Source: Mucor racemosus | Lineage: Eukaryota > Mucoromycota > Mucoromycetes > Mucorales > Mucoraceae | Length of the DNA stretch: 64,000 nucleotides | Assembly (NCBI GenBank): GCA_027405735.1 | Contig: JAPEHQ010000008.1 | Location: forward strand, 62,001 to 126,000 | Reading direction: 5' to 3' | Shown here: positions 12,930 to 22,648 of the stretch, piece after piece | Layout: every line of letters begins with the position of its first letter | How positions within the stretch are numbered: the stretch's first letter is position 1 | The notes under the pieces: model-generated | Seen by the model: the letters and a program-made list of their open reading frames with translations, nothing else | What the model was told of the DNA's origin: nothing | Databases searched by the model: none | Translations under genes and position numbers: made by a program

Positions 12930-14051
12930 TCAAGATGCCGATGAAAGATATGTGGTACATAATAAGATCACAAAGGATTGTGCCAAGAATGACAAGAAAG
13001 TTTTCAAAATGTTGGCAAACAGTGCTGGGATCAAGTCTTAAGTGCTCACACTAGACGCAGAGTTTTTTATCGAGCCGGATTAAAGGTTGTTATCAAGCTT
13101 ACACACATTTTTCTCTCAGAGTAAAATGTAGCCGAGCATTTTGCCTTCTATTGTAAGAACAACAATTACGCAATTTAGGGTTGAAAACATGTTATTTGGT
13201 CAGACGAGACCAAAATCAATCGTTTTCTCTCATATGGACATTAGAGGGCTTCATGGATTAGGTTAGGCGAACAGTGTTAATCTCACCAGGTCAAGATGAA
13301 GGTAAAAAGTGCTAATAAAATTATTATGCCTTGAAGTGCCATTACGAATGCTGGAGTTGATTGGTTTTGCAATATTGATGGTAATATAGAGAAGGTACTC
13401 CACAGGGATATCTTAGTAGACGAATTAGTGCTTACCATGGACGATGCATCATGAATAAATTAGGTTTTTGTCGAGATCAGATGATCCTTCAGCATGACAA
13501 TGATAGCCCTAAGCATACTGTAAAATATATGAGAATATCTGTGGAAAAAAAGTATAAGAAAACAATAGGAATTTGACTAGATAACCTTAGGGTTTTATTA
13601 TCAAGTTAAATTATACTTGACGACCTTTGTAGTACTGTAAATAAATGCCTTCTTTATATAGGTTTCATCAGAGAGAGATTAGGTAAACATTCCTAGGTCC
13701 ATACATAGCCAGTGATACCCCTTGTCGGATATACAGTAAGTCTTGATAATAGTAACCAATCGGTGTATTCATAAAGTTTATGGGCCCTTAATCGTAATGG
13801 TGTAATTAGGTCCCCATTATGTTGATTGGCCTTTAGCTATAATGTACTAGGATTGAAGTTCGGTAGAAAGTATATATTAGTGTAAATCAGCATATATCAT
13901 TTTTTAGTAGTACAGTATCTTCTATTCATGACAGCTGTACTTTAATTGAGAATCAGATAAAATGGTGATCAATACAGTAGTGGATAATAAACATGTACAT
14001 ATTCCACACATATACCCAATCTGGTCAAGAAATATCTCAGTAAACAAGTAC
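12930..14051. other. Palindrome 1 spacer
   Basis: The unique 1.12 kb between the arms includes the dead transposase. From 13540 to 14051 no gene is seen; it may contain the transposon's remaining 3' part and flank. Confidence 0.7.
13036..13540 (+). pseudogene. Dead Tc1/mariner transposase fragment
   Basis: Between the palindrome arms several frames together spell a Tc1-type DDE transposase. There is a helix-turn-helix end (RRVFYRAGLK near 13053), the first catalytic block WSDETKINRF with Asp at 13203-13205, a middle block NAGVDWFCNIDG near 13345-13380, and the second block LQHDNDSPKHT with Asp at 13496-13498. At least three stops or frameshifts interrupt it, and the block with the third acidic residue is not found, so it is inactive and 3'-truncated. 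Confidence 0.8.
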
Positions 14052-15599
14052 ATCAACTGAAGACGACCCCTTTGGACAACAGCTCCCAACCCCCTCAGTC
14101 GTCTTTTCCGACCATTTCTAATGCTGACTTATTTTTTACACCAACTTATTTTAAACATTTTAATTATGTAGGCGTACTTGCTCTTATTAACAAACTTTCA
14201 GCTGCGCAATTCAATTTCTGGTTCTGTATTGTTCGGTTATTTTGTATTTTCTGAGAATTGGTCTCAAACCCGTTTCAATAATATACCGATTGACTGAAGT
14301 GGTGACACAGGCTATGGCAAATGGAAGCTCTTATAGCAGCGTGTATTTTTTAGATATATGAGATATCCCTCTTTCTAAAAATGTATTTTGTAAAGGCATG
14401 TTTCACACAACTTTACCTAGATAAATGGCATAGAAGAAGCTAAAAATGCAAGATATTGGAACAGTTTTGTGAGTAACTGTTGTAGACCTAATTGTCTAAT
14501 TGATTGCTACTCTGCATTTTTTGTTTTAGAAAAAAATATTGATTTTTTGTCGAGATAATCAAAATAATAGTTTTTATCACAGCTTAAAACCTATCATCAC
14601 GGGGTTCCAAAATTTATTTGTTGAAATCAATGAAAAATGATTGAAAAAAACAAAATCGTTTAATGGCTCATGAGCTGCAAAGTAAGTCAACCTAGCGTAT
14701 TAAATAGTTTTTGTACAGTTCTATATTCTGCATCCATCTAAAAAAATGCAGACAAACATTTCACATTAAATTTTGTGTAAAATCCAATTGAAATTTTGGA
14801 GATTTTTAAGATACACATTAATTTTGATAAACATATTTAGCATATAAGTAATTAGAATGATGCGCAAAAAAATTATCTATCGATCGAGCTATTGCGGAAT
14901 CTTCTAGCTGCATTTTTCGTAGAGAAAACAAGATTTTTGTGCAAATTTTTTTCAGTTTCAGAATTTGGGATGAGAGTATATAATGGAAAAATGGAAGCTA
15001 GAAATGAGGATATATTTTTGTGCACATTTTTGAGAATATCTCCACGAAAAATCAATATTTTGAAAAAAACTAAATTGGATCTGAGAGAGCTCAATAAGAT
15101 TGATGACATGAATGAAAAAAAAATATTGCTCAATTTAATCAATATTTTGAAACCTACTATAGAAATGCCAAAAAAAACGAAAAAAAATAAAAGTGCTCAG
15201 AAAATTTTTATATTAAAATATGTTATAGAGCACTTTAAAACAAGTAAGTTTTATTATTAAAAAGTGTTAGCATAGCTTAATTTTTTCTAGAGATATGAAG
15301 CCTCAAAGTTTTCAATCCATTAGCAGTGAAATACGCGTAAAAAACCTGAAACCTTAGCACTGAAAAATTAATACCAACTGCAAAAAATAGGATATTTCCG
15401 GATACTTGTTTTTAGATTAAAGTTGAACATCTCAGGTATATTGTCATATAATTTTTTCTTGGTATTATTTAGTAGAAAAAAAAAAGTAGAGCAGGGATGA
15501 AAACTTGGGCCCAATTTTCAAGGAAAAAATGTGTATTTTACGCGTTTTTGAGTTTTTCGTAAGATATAGAATAAATGTAGGAACAGGTAGCATAAATGC
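14052..15599. repeat. Palindrome 1, right arm (1.55 kb inverted repeat)
   Basis: Mirror of 11382-12929. Repeat R1 lies in plus orientation at about 14420-15599 with the 122-codon frame at 14892-15260. High identity stops after GGTAGCATAAATGC at about 15599; a faint R1 resemblance persists for about 40 nt before unique DNA. Confidence 0.9.
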
Positions 15600-16397
15600 G
15601 ACTAATTCATATATATTATTTAGCAGTAATTAAGGTTCAAGATCAAGTCATACTGTATATGTATTCGATTGGTAATTAATAAAATGAAATGCCTCTTCTG
15701 CCTGACATTGAACAACATATAGTTCAATACAACTTAAAAATGATTCTTTCATTCTCATTATATATAGCATAATATTATTACAGTAGTCCTGCGGTACGAT
15801 ATGTCTTTTATAAGATCGCAGGAAGTTTGCCTGAAGCAATTTTATTGGGTTCAAAAGGTTGTACCTGTTATGCTCACAAGGTTGCCAGCACTGACAAATA
15901 GGATTTTAAAACATTTTTTTTCCTTATTTTCTGGGACACAATACTTTTCGAAACAAAAAATGCTTGTTCGAGCACATTTAATATCATGATTATATCTTTT
16001 AATTTTTATTTTTATATGAAAAATGTGCTACATTCAGATTTTTAATTTTTGATTACACGAAATCAGGGATTTTCGTATTAAAACTCAGTGCGTTTTTATT
16101 GTTGTAAGCCATGTTTGTTTTGAAGTCGAAGGGGTTTATTCTAGTACATGCCAGTTGCTATATTAAAAACAATGCGTGTAATATATATTTTAGCATCTTG
16201 AGTATTTTCAAAATTCTTATTTGAGAGTATTTCAATTAAAAAAATCCCACAATCACATTTTGAAAACAAACTACACAAACCGAATCAGCCACCATATAGT
16301 CAGGTAGAGAAGACGAAGAGATCTCTAGTCACATTTAGCAAAGAGGCACATTTGTGAAAGGATCTTTTGCTAGTTACCAAACATATTACAAACAAAC
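15600..16397. other. Intergenic, 5' flank of TRM5
   Basis: Apart from the faint R1 tail at its left end no gene is supported. Short frames here lack conservation or recognisable motifs. Confidence 0.45.
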
Positions 16398-18123
16398 ATG
16401 AGTTTAGCACCACCTCAGAACCGAGGCATGACAGTGTTGGACAGAGATGCATTCAAAAAAACCTTTACAACGTTAGCCATTCGAGCACCTGTTCAACTAG
16501 TAAAGCCATTGATGACCCAATTAGAAGAGTAATTCTTTTATATAAAAGTGACCTTTCGATGTATACTCAACCTGAAATTTATTGCTTAGTGAATTATTAA
16601 ATCAACCACGTATTCGTAGTGTGGTATCTGATGGCACACAAAAAGACACTAAATTAATCTTATTAAGATTAGATATCAGAGGTACATGATACATATCATT
16701 TAAGAATTTCTGCATGAAAATCACTGCATATTAATAATTACGTAGATGTTAAGGAGTCGTTCTCGGAAGATAAACTTGATCTAATCAAACATTGTGATGT
16801 ATTTGATTATGATTTTAAAGTGGATTATGGTTATTGGACAACCGAGCAGATTCTATATTCTGTCATGCCTGAAGGAGATGCAGAAACTCCTTCTTCATTT
16901 ACAACTACAGGCCATATTGGTAAAAGAATGTGCAATGCTTTTGTTGCGTTTATGATTCTAATATGCATTTTAGCCCATGTCAATTTAAAAGAAGAAAATA
17001 TGCCTTTTAAAGGTCTCATTGCTCAAGTGATTTTAGATGTAAGAGCATGATTTTAAATTTGATATATTTTACTCACAATCATCAATAGAAAAATAAAAAG
17101 ATTAAAAGTGTTGTAAACAAGACAAATCAAATTGATAATACCTATAGAAACTTTCAAATGGAGATCTTGGCGGGAGATGACAACATGATTACAGAACTGG
17201 TAAAAATAAGGATGCAATTTTATAATATAAACATTCCCCCTGATTTCAAGATGTGAATAGAAAGAAAATGAGTGTAGATTTAAATTTGATTTCTCAAAAG
17301 TTTATTGGAATTCAAGATTACAAGCAGAACACCGTAGACTAGTTGGCATTTTCAAGAAGGGTGATTATATATGTAAGTATTTGGAGTAAAAACTACTTTT
17401 TATATATGTATACTAAAATTTTATAAATAGGTGATGTGATGGCAGGTGTAGGACCCTTTTCAATTCCTGCAGTTAAAAAAGGTGCCATCGTCTATGCAAA
17501 TGACCTTAATCCTGCTTCTTATGAATCGCTTTGTGAAAATATTAAACTCAACAAGGTAATCAATTACTAGAAACATGTTGTAGATTCCTTTTAATAATTG
17601 GGCGGAATAGATCAATCAAGATATAAAGACATATAATATGGATGGACGTGCTTTCATAAAGAAAGCAGTGCATGATTTATCTATTGAAACAAATGATAGT
17701 CGTACATTTGATCATTTTATTATGAATTTACCTGCAACTGCAATTGAATTTTTGGGTATGTTTGTATTATTATCTCGATATATTCAAGGCAGTTTTTTTT
17801 TAAAAACCAAATTTATTAGATGCTTTCAAAGGTATTTACAAAGGTAAAAATCTCACTTCGGATAGACTCCCGATGATTCATTGTCATTGTTTCACAAGAA
17901 GCTCGGATCCTATTCAAGATATTCAACAGGTATGATTTCTCCTTAATTTTTTTTCCCTTAATATTTATTATTATTATTTTTATTCATATTGAAGCGTGTA
18001 TGTCAAATAATGGGAGGTCCGATAGATACCACATGCTTTAATCTGCATTGGGTCCGTACTGTTGCTCCCAAGAAGGATATGTACTGTATATCATTCCGTT
18101 TGAGTCCCGAAATTGCATTGTAA
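16398..18123 (+). CDS. TRM5: tRNA (guanine(37)-N1)-methyltransferase Trm5
   Basis: Ten exons: 16398-16528, 16590-16681, 16746-16919, 16974-17038, 17089-17199, 17261-17372, 17431-17555, 17611-17755, 17820-17929 and 17995-18123. All are in phase, giving 397 residues. Trm5 uses S-adenosylmethionine to make m1G37 next to the anticodon, preventing +1 frameshifting, in cytosol and mitochondria. The start is set by the family's N-terminal [12 protein letters not shown]. The middle block [16 protein letters not shown] is the D2 domain signature, followed by [12 protein letters not shown]. The SAM-binding loop is DVMAGVGPF (230-238), the catalytic-site NLPATA begins at N309, and [11 protein letters not shown] follows. 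The end [14 protein letters not shown] is also typical. Length is slightly short of the yeast enzyme (499), which has an extended N-terminus; a mitochondrial presequence is not evident here. Confidence 0.95.
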
Positions 18124-18592
18124 ATAAAAATCATCCTTTTGATATATCATTAAAAAGAGATCCCGGATCTTTCTCATTATATGTACTTGCTTACCTCGCG
18201 CGAAAATTTCAGTGAAGACCCTATAAAGTCTAGTTGTGGCGCAAATGCAGGGAAAGGAACATCGTGGTGTTTGACCCGATTTAACCCAGACTTGGACCAT
18301 TCGCACGAGACCAGTTATATAAAATGGCTATTTTCAAGTGGCAATTGCACTGTGCAATTTGATCCTTTCTTTTTCTTTCGTTCGATTTTGCTCCTTTTCA
18401 CCTCGCTTTTTTTTTTTTTTTTTACATATCTAATTTGCCCCTATAGTGAATTTCTCCTTAAAAATTTATCTATCATCATTATCATTATTTCCTTAAAGTA
18501 AAAAGAAAAAAAAAAAAAAAAAAAAAAAAAAAAGACGTAGATCATTATATTTTAATTTTTTTCCCTTTATTTTCACTTTTTTCCTTTCAACT
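18124..18592. other. Intergenic with pyrimidine-rich and poly(A) tracts
   Basis: Separates TRM5 from the zinc-cluster gene. It contains T-rich runs (about 18405-18425) and a run of about 27 A near 18509-18534 just upstream of the next start, a nucleosome-depleting promoter feature in fungi. The 106-codon frame at 18181 is low-complexity and not called. Confidence 0.5.
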
Positions 18593-19681
18593 ATGAATTC
18601 AAATACAAAAAATATGGTAGATGGAGACAAAACTAGACGTAAAAGACTCAAGGTAGTTAGCGCATGTGGAGAATGCCGAAGAAAAAAGACAAAATGTAAT
18701 GGAGAAAAGCCTTGCGCAGGCTGTTTAAAAGCTCATGTGGAATGTAAATATGTTAATTCTCAGAAATCAGCATCAACTACTAGTACACCAAGTACCATTA
18801 CTGCGGCTACCATTACTCCTGCTATTAGCAATAATACCATTACGGCCACAACACAAAAAATGATTCATACTCCATCTATTGAAACTAAAGACGAATATGC
18901 CAACAAACCAATCATTAATAATACATCACCATTATCATCAACAACATCATCAACATCAACATCAACATCAACATCGACATCTCATGGTATTAAAACCAAT
19001 AATACAGCAAGTTCTATAGAGTCAATTGAAGAACGCTTAGGTACAATTGAGAATATTTTACGGGCTTTACTCAGTTCCGGTAAAAACAAACATTTACTAC
19101 AAGGTTTCCAAGCACAACAACAACAACAAAGATCGGAATCAAATACGTACATTGACCCGAAAGTTCATTACTATAATAATCATCCTCACCAACTTCATCA
19201 TCATCATTCCGATATTTCTTCTAATACATTACCTTCTTCTTCATGCGGGGATATGTATTCTTCTCCTCATTTAGTGCATGCTCCTCATATCCAAAATAGG
19301 TCTATACCACGGGAAAAGAGGCAACGGCATGAAGATGAAGAGGAAGGTATGACAGAAAATAAAAGGTTGAATATTCGGGATGATTTCGGTCACGGGTATC
19401 ATCATCAGCATCATCCTTACTCTAAATTACAACTTGCTCCTATAAAGATAATAAATCATACACCCGGGACACCACCAACAAGTAGTATTCGTAATTTACT
19501 AAATGATCAAACAGAAGAAGAAACACAGGCTCAACAAAGAAAGCCGAGATGGTATCCAACTTCCTCTTCTTCTTCCTCTTCAACTTCAACTACAAACTCT
19601 GCATTTTATCGAATGTCATCTCCTCGTAATGAAATAATCAATAGTAATTCTGCAACAACTGCAGCTGGCACTTTATCTTGA
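18593..19681 (+). CDS. Zn(II)2Cys6 (Gal4-type) transcription factor
   Basis: A single-exon gene of 362 residues. The zinc cluster is at 25-51 with C25, C28, C35, C41, C44 and C51 (CX2CX6CX5CX2CX6C), preceded by a basic RRKRLK and followed by CKYVN. These clusters bind two Zn ions and recognise CGG-type half-sites in DNA. A short helical stretch SIEERLGTIENILRALLSSG around 142-161 may be the dimerisation coiled coil. The rest is Ser/Thr/Asn/Gln/His-rich low complexity with no fungal-specific middle homology domain, which makes it a short regulator. It is tandem with TRM5 and convergent with the presenilin gene. Target genes cannot be inferred. Confidence 0.9.
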   Translation: MNSNTKNMVDGDKTRRKRLKVVSACGECRRKKTKCNGEKPCAGCLKAHVECKYVNSQKSASTTSTPSTITAATITPAISNNTITATTQKMIHTPSIETKDEYANKPIINNTSPLSSTTSSTSTSTSTSTSHGIKTNNTASSIESIEERLGTIENILRALLSSGKNKHLLQGFQAQQQQQRSESNTYIDPKVHYYNNHPHQLHHHHSDISSNTLPSSSCGDMYSSPHLVHAPHIQNRSIPREKRQRHEDEEEGMTENKRLNIRDDFGHGYHHQHHPYSKLQLAPIKIINHTPGTPPTSSIRNLLNDQTEEETQAQQRKPRWYPTSSSSSSSTSTTNSAFYRMSSPRNEIINSNSATTAAGTLS

Positions 19682-19756
19682 ATTCATATGCACATATACC
19701 AATAATCCCCATTTCTTTTTTGATATAACAAAACTGTAGTATTACTTTATCAAGTC

Positions 19757-19830
19757 TATTATTATTCTATTATTACTATTATTACTATTATTATTATTAT
19801 TATTACTATTATTATTATTATTATTATTAA
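19757..19830 (+). repeat. ATT trinucleotide microsatellite
   Basis: An interrupted (TTA)n tract lies in the convergent gap between the zinc-cluster gene and the presenilin gene, followed by a G-run (19857-19867). Confidence 0.9.
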
Positions 19831-19912
19831 AAAAGCTATTAGTTTCGAAAAAAAAAGGGGGGGGGGAGTATTATAGAGAAGGAGAGGGGGGTATAATTTA
19901 TATATACAGTTT

Positions 19913-21924
19913 TTATAATCCAACCATACCAAATACACAAAGTGCTCCAACATAAGGAACAAGAACAGTTTTAGCCACAAAATAAAATAAAATCCCAAAT
20001 GCAATTGATATGGGTAAAGCAGGTAATGCTTTCTTGTATATTGCCAACAAGAATATAGTTGCTGTTAAGCCTGTCAAAACTGCAATGGTACAACAAACTG
20101 TGGTAATCCAATCATACATGGCTATGAAATGCAATAAGAATACAATGAACCGTTATTTTGTAATATTCAATTTACCTGCTCTTGCAATCAATACACTATA
20201 AAATACGAAATCACCTAATCCAAGCTTAAGTCCACTTCTTTCAACTATAAAATAGGGTTAGGGTTAGGGTTAGGGTTTGGATTAAACATTTTGTTAGATT
20301 CCACTTGCCATCTTCTTCATCATTTTCAGTTTCAGTCTTTTTATTATTGTCCTCTTCTTGTCTTGTACTGCTTGGTTGATCCGTATTATCAGGAATATTT
20401 AAAGTTGTTTGTGTTGCAAATGGATTATTGTTACAATTACTACTTGTATCACTATTGACAGTAACATGACTATCATCGGGTAACCGCATAAATCCATCAT
20501 GACTTTTTCTGAAATTTTGTTGTATAAAAGACGAAGGTGAATGATCTTGTTGTACTGATAATCTGTTACTCGATGATGAAACAGTTTTATTATTATTCGA
20601 TGTCTCAGCAGCAGCAGAAGTGCTAGTGCCTAACATACTGTTTGATATTCTAAAATGGTCATTTGAAGCCATCATAAACCATACCGCATTAACTGAATAT
20701 AGCAATGCGGGAACTTCTCTTTGCTGATTTCTCGAACTTTCGATCAATAAACGAAGTGGTCCAAACGGGCAAAGTACCGCAATAAGGTCTAAGTTTGTTT
20801 TCCCAGCCTGTTAATGAATATTCCCAACATTTTTCCCTATAAAAATATAATTACCCCATATAGCAAGGAGACCTAATAAAATCCATGTGGTCCATTGCTC
20901 CAATCCAGTTAATGAAAATGCCATAAGTGAACTCATGATTGTAAGATAAGATTGTTGTAACCAAAGTGGTCCTTTCCAAAATATAGATATTAATCCTACT
21001 ACAGCAAAATTCCATAATGCAAAAACCAATGTAATGTAATCCAATGCAATTGAGAATACTTGAACAAGATTACTATATAACAGTTAAAAAAAAAAAAGAC
21101 ATAATCTCAACAATGACTTACAGCAGTAGTAAGTAGGTCATAAATCCCAATAACATCAGCACAACCACCATAAAAAATCCAATCAATACTTTAATCCAGC
21201 CTTTTTTGAATAGAAATACGATTAATATTGTCACACCAATGATTTGTCCAATAATGATAGCTGCATTTGTAAAGGAACTAGCAATAGATGAGCCAGTGCT
21301 AGTAGAACTATCTGAACTGGAAGAAGAAGATGATGTTGTAGGCGTTAAATTTACATAACTCGGCCGAGTAGGACTAGAGGATTGGTTAGTTGTCTTTTGC
21401 TGTAAATCAATCGCATTTTTCATCCATTACCTATAATCACTTGACCCTGAATACGATACTTTGACCCAGAAAATACTCAATACAATACATGCAACTACTG
21501 GCTTAATAATTCGATAAATTTGGAGGGTATAAAATCGAAGTTCGTCAGCAGCTTCCTCTTCATCTTCTTGATCCAACTTTTCCTGATCTTGATTTTGCGA
21601 TAGATCATTCATTGGTATATCACCTAAATAGACAAACGACTGTCAATTACACATTCAAATATAGAAACAATTTTAAATTCCTCTGTATTTACTTGATCGT
21701 TCCTCATTTTCGTTAGTAGTTGCAACAGCAGCAATTGTTTCTGCATGTCTTTGTCTATTTCGTCTTGCTGCTTTACATACTTTGTAATGAATTTCTTTCC
21801 AATGATCTGTTTGACATTCAATTGAACAGTATCTCGGTCCATCTTGTCCACATGAAGAACACATAAATGTTGCTGGTTTTTGGCAATGTGAGCATTTGTT
21901 TTCTGTTACTTCATCCGTCGTCAT
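19913..21924 (-). CDS. MYND zinc finger-presenilin fusion, aspartyl intramembrane protease
   Basis: Seven exons: 21693-21924, 21431-21623, 21122-21373, 20855-21072, 20309-20788, 20176-20244 and 19913-20121. All junctions keep frame, giving 550 residues. Presenilin is the catalytic subunit of gamma-secretase, which cleaves transmembrane helices. Residues 11-50 are a MYND finger (C11, C14, C22, C25, C33, C37, H46, C50). After an acidic linker comes TM1 (about 100-125), a Ser-rich loop, then TM2-TM5 with NAAIIIGQIIGVTILIVFLF and WKGPLWLQQSYL. The catalytic aspartates are D299 in WDLIAVLCPFGPLRLL and D470 in GLKLGLGDF; the PALP motif is 515-518. The TM6-TM7 loop is about 150 residues, Ser/Asn/Gln-rich. 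The first motif is WD instead of the usual YD. The exon 1/exon 2 join is what makes the fusion: donor GTAAAT at 21692, acceptor TTTAG at 21624, same phase. Intron 5 is GC-AG. The family is certain; the fusion rests on gene prediction. Confidence 0.88.
20253..20278 (+). repeat. Interstitial telomeric repeat inside presenilin intron 5
   Basis: Four TTAGGG units on the plus strand (CCCTAA on the gene's strand) lie wholly inside the 64-nt intron 20245-20308. On the transcript each tandem junction reads CTAAC, the fungal branch-site consensus. Confidence 0.95.
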
Positions 21925-22648
21925 AATAGTTGAAGTTATAGTAATTTACAAACACGAAAGAAGGAATAATGAAAAAGAAAAAAAGAAAGAGAGAGAGAGA
22001 GATAGAACGAGTGGATGAGAACTGATTGATAAATAGACAGAGAGGAGTATATGTTTATATATGTATTCGGAGGTATTTAATCAAAAAAGGAAGGGCTAGG
22101 GTTAGGGTTTAAGGTATGTTTATATAGTGATTTCTGTATTTCTATTTAAATCTTCTCCTTTTAATATATGAAAAGAAAGAAAAGAGGAAAAGAATGAAAT
22201 ATTTTGTTGATTGGGAATATAATCTCAATAATATTAAGTTACACAGAAATGATTATTACAATTTGTGCTTTTTTTTCGCTTGGCAGAAGTAAGTTACATT
22301 TAGTGTTATAATGGCAGCGGATGTAAAAAAAAAAAAATACTCTTCAAGTATTTGGCTTATTTAAAGAGTTTTTTTGTAACAATGGAAGCTATGGGACCAA
22401 GTAAAAACCATGTAATGGCTTTATAAAAGCAATGATACTATATTAATATTTTTTATTTGAAAAAAAAAAGAAAAAAAAAAAAGATAAATCGATAAAGAAT
22501 TGAAAACATTATTTTGCAACTGAATTTGATGATTTCTCTAATTTTTTTCTTTTTTTATAAAGAAAAGGGATGAAATATTTTATTATTTATGAATATAGAT
22601 TATATATGATACAAGAGTTACATAATTAGTTATGTATATAAATATGAA
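21925..22648. other. Presenilin upstream region
   Basis: No gene is seen between the ATPase 3' end and the presenilin start. GA-rich tract at 21965-22010. A telomere-like box is annotated separately. Confidence 0.5.
22096..22110 (+). promoter_or_regulatory. Telo-box-like element upstream of the presenilin gene
   Basis: CTAGGGTTAGGGTTT lies about 170 nt upstream of the start codon at 21924. Telomere-like boxes of the form AAACCCTA occur in promoters of many eukaryotic genes, where telomere-repeat-binding factors can act; a role here is inference. Confidence 0.4.

Noticed and set aside
14892..15260. 122-codon R1 frame as a real gene
   Set aside because: Lies in a multicopy repeat; other copies have stops and no known domain is recognisable. 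Kept as a repeat finding instead.
18181..18501. 106-codon frame between TRM5 and the zinc-cluster gene
   Set aside because: Its second half is poly-Phe/Ile from T-runs; no domain.
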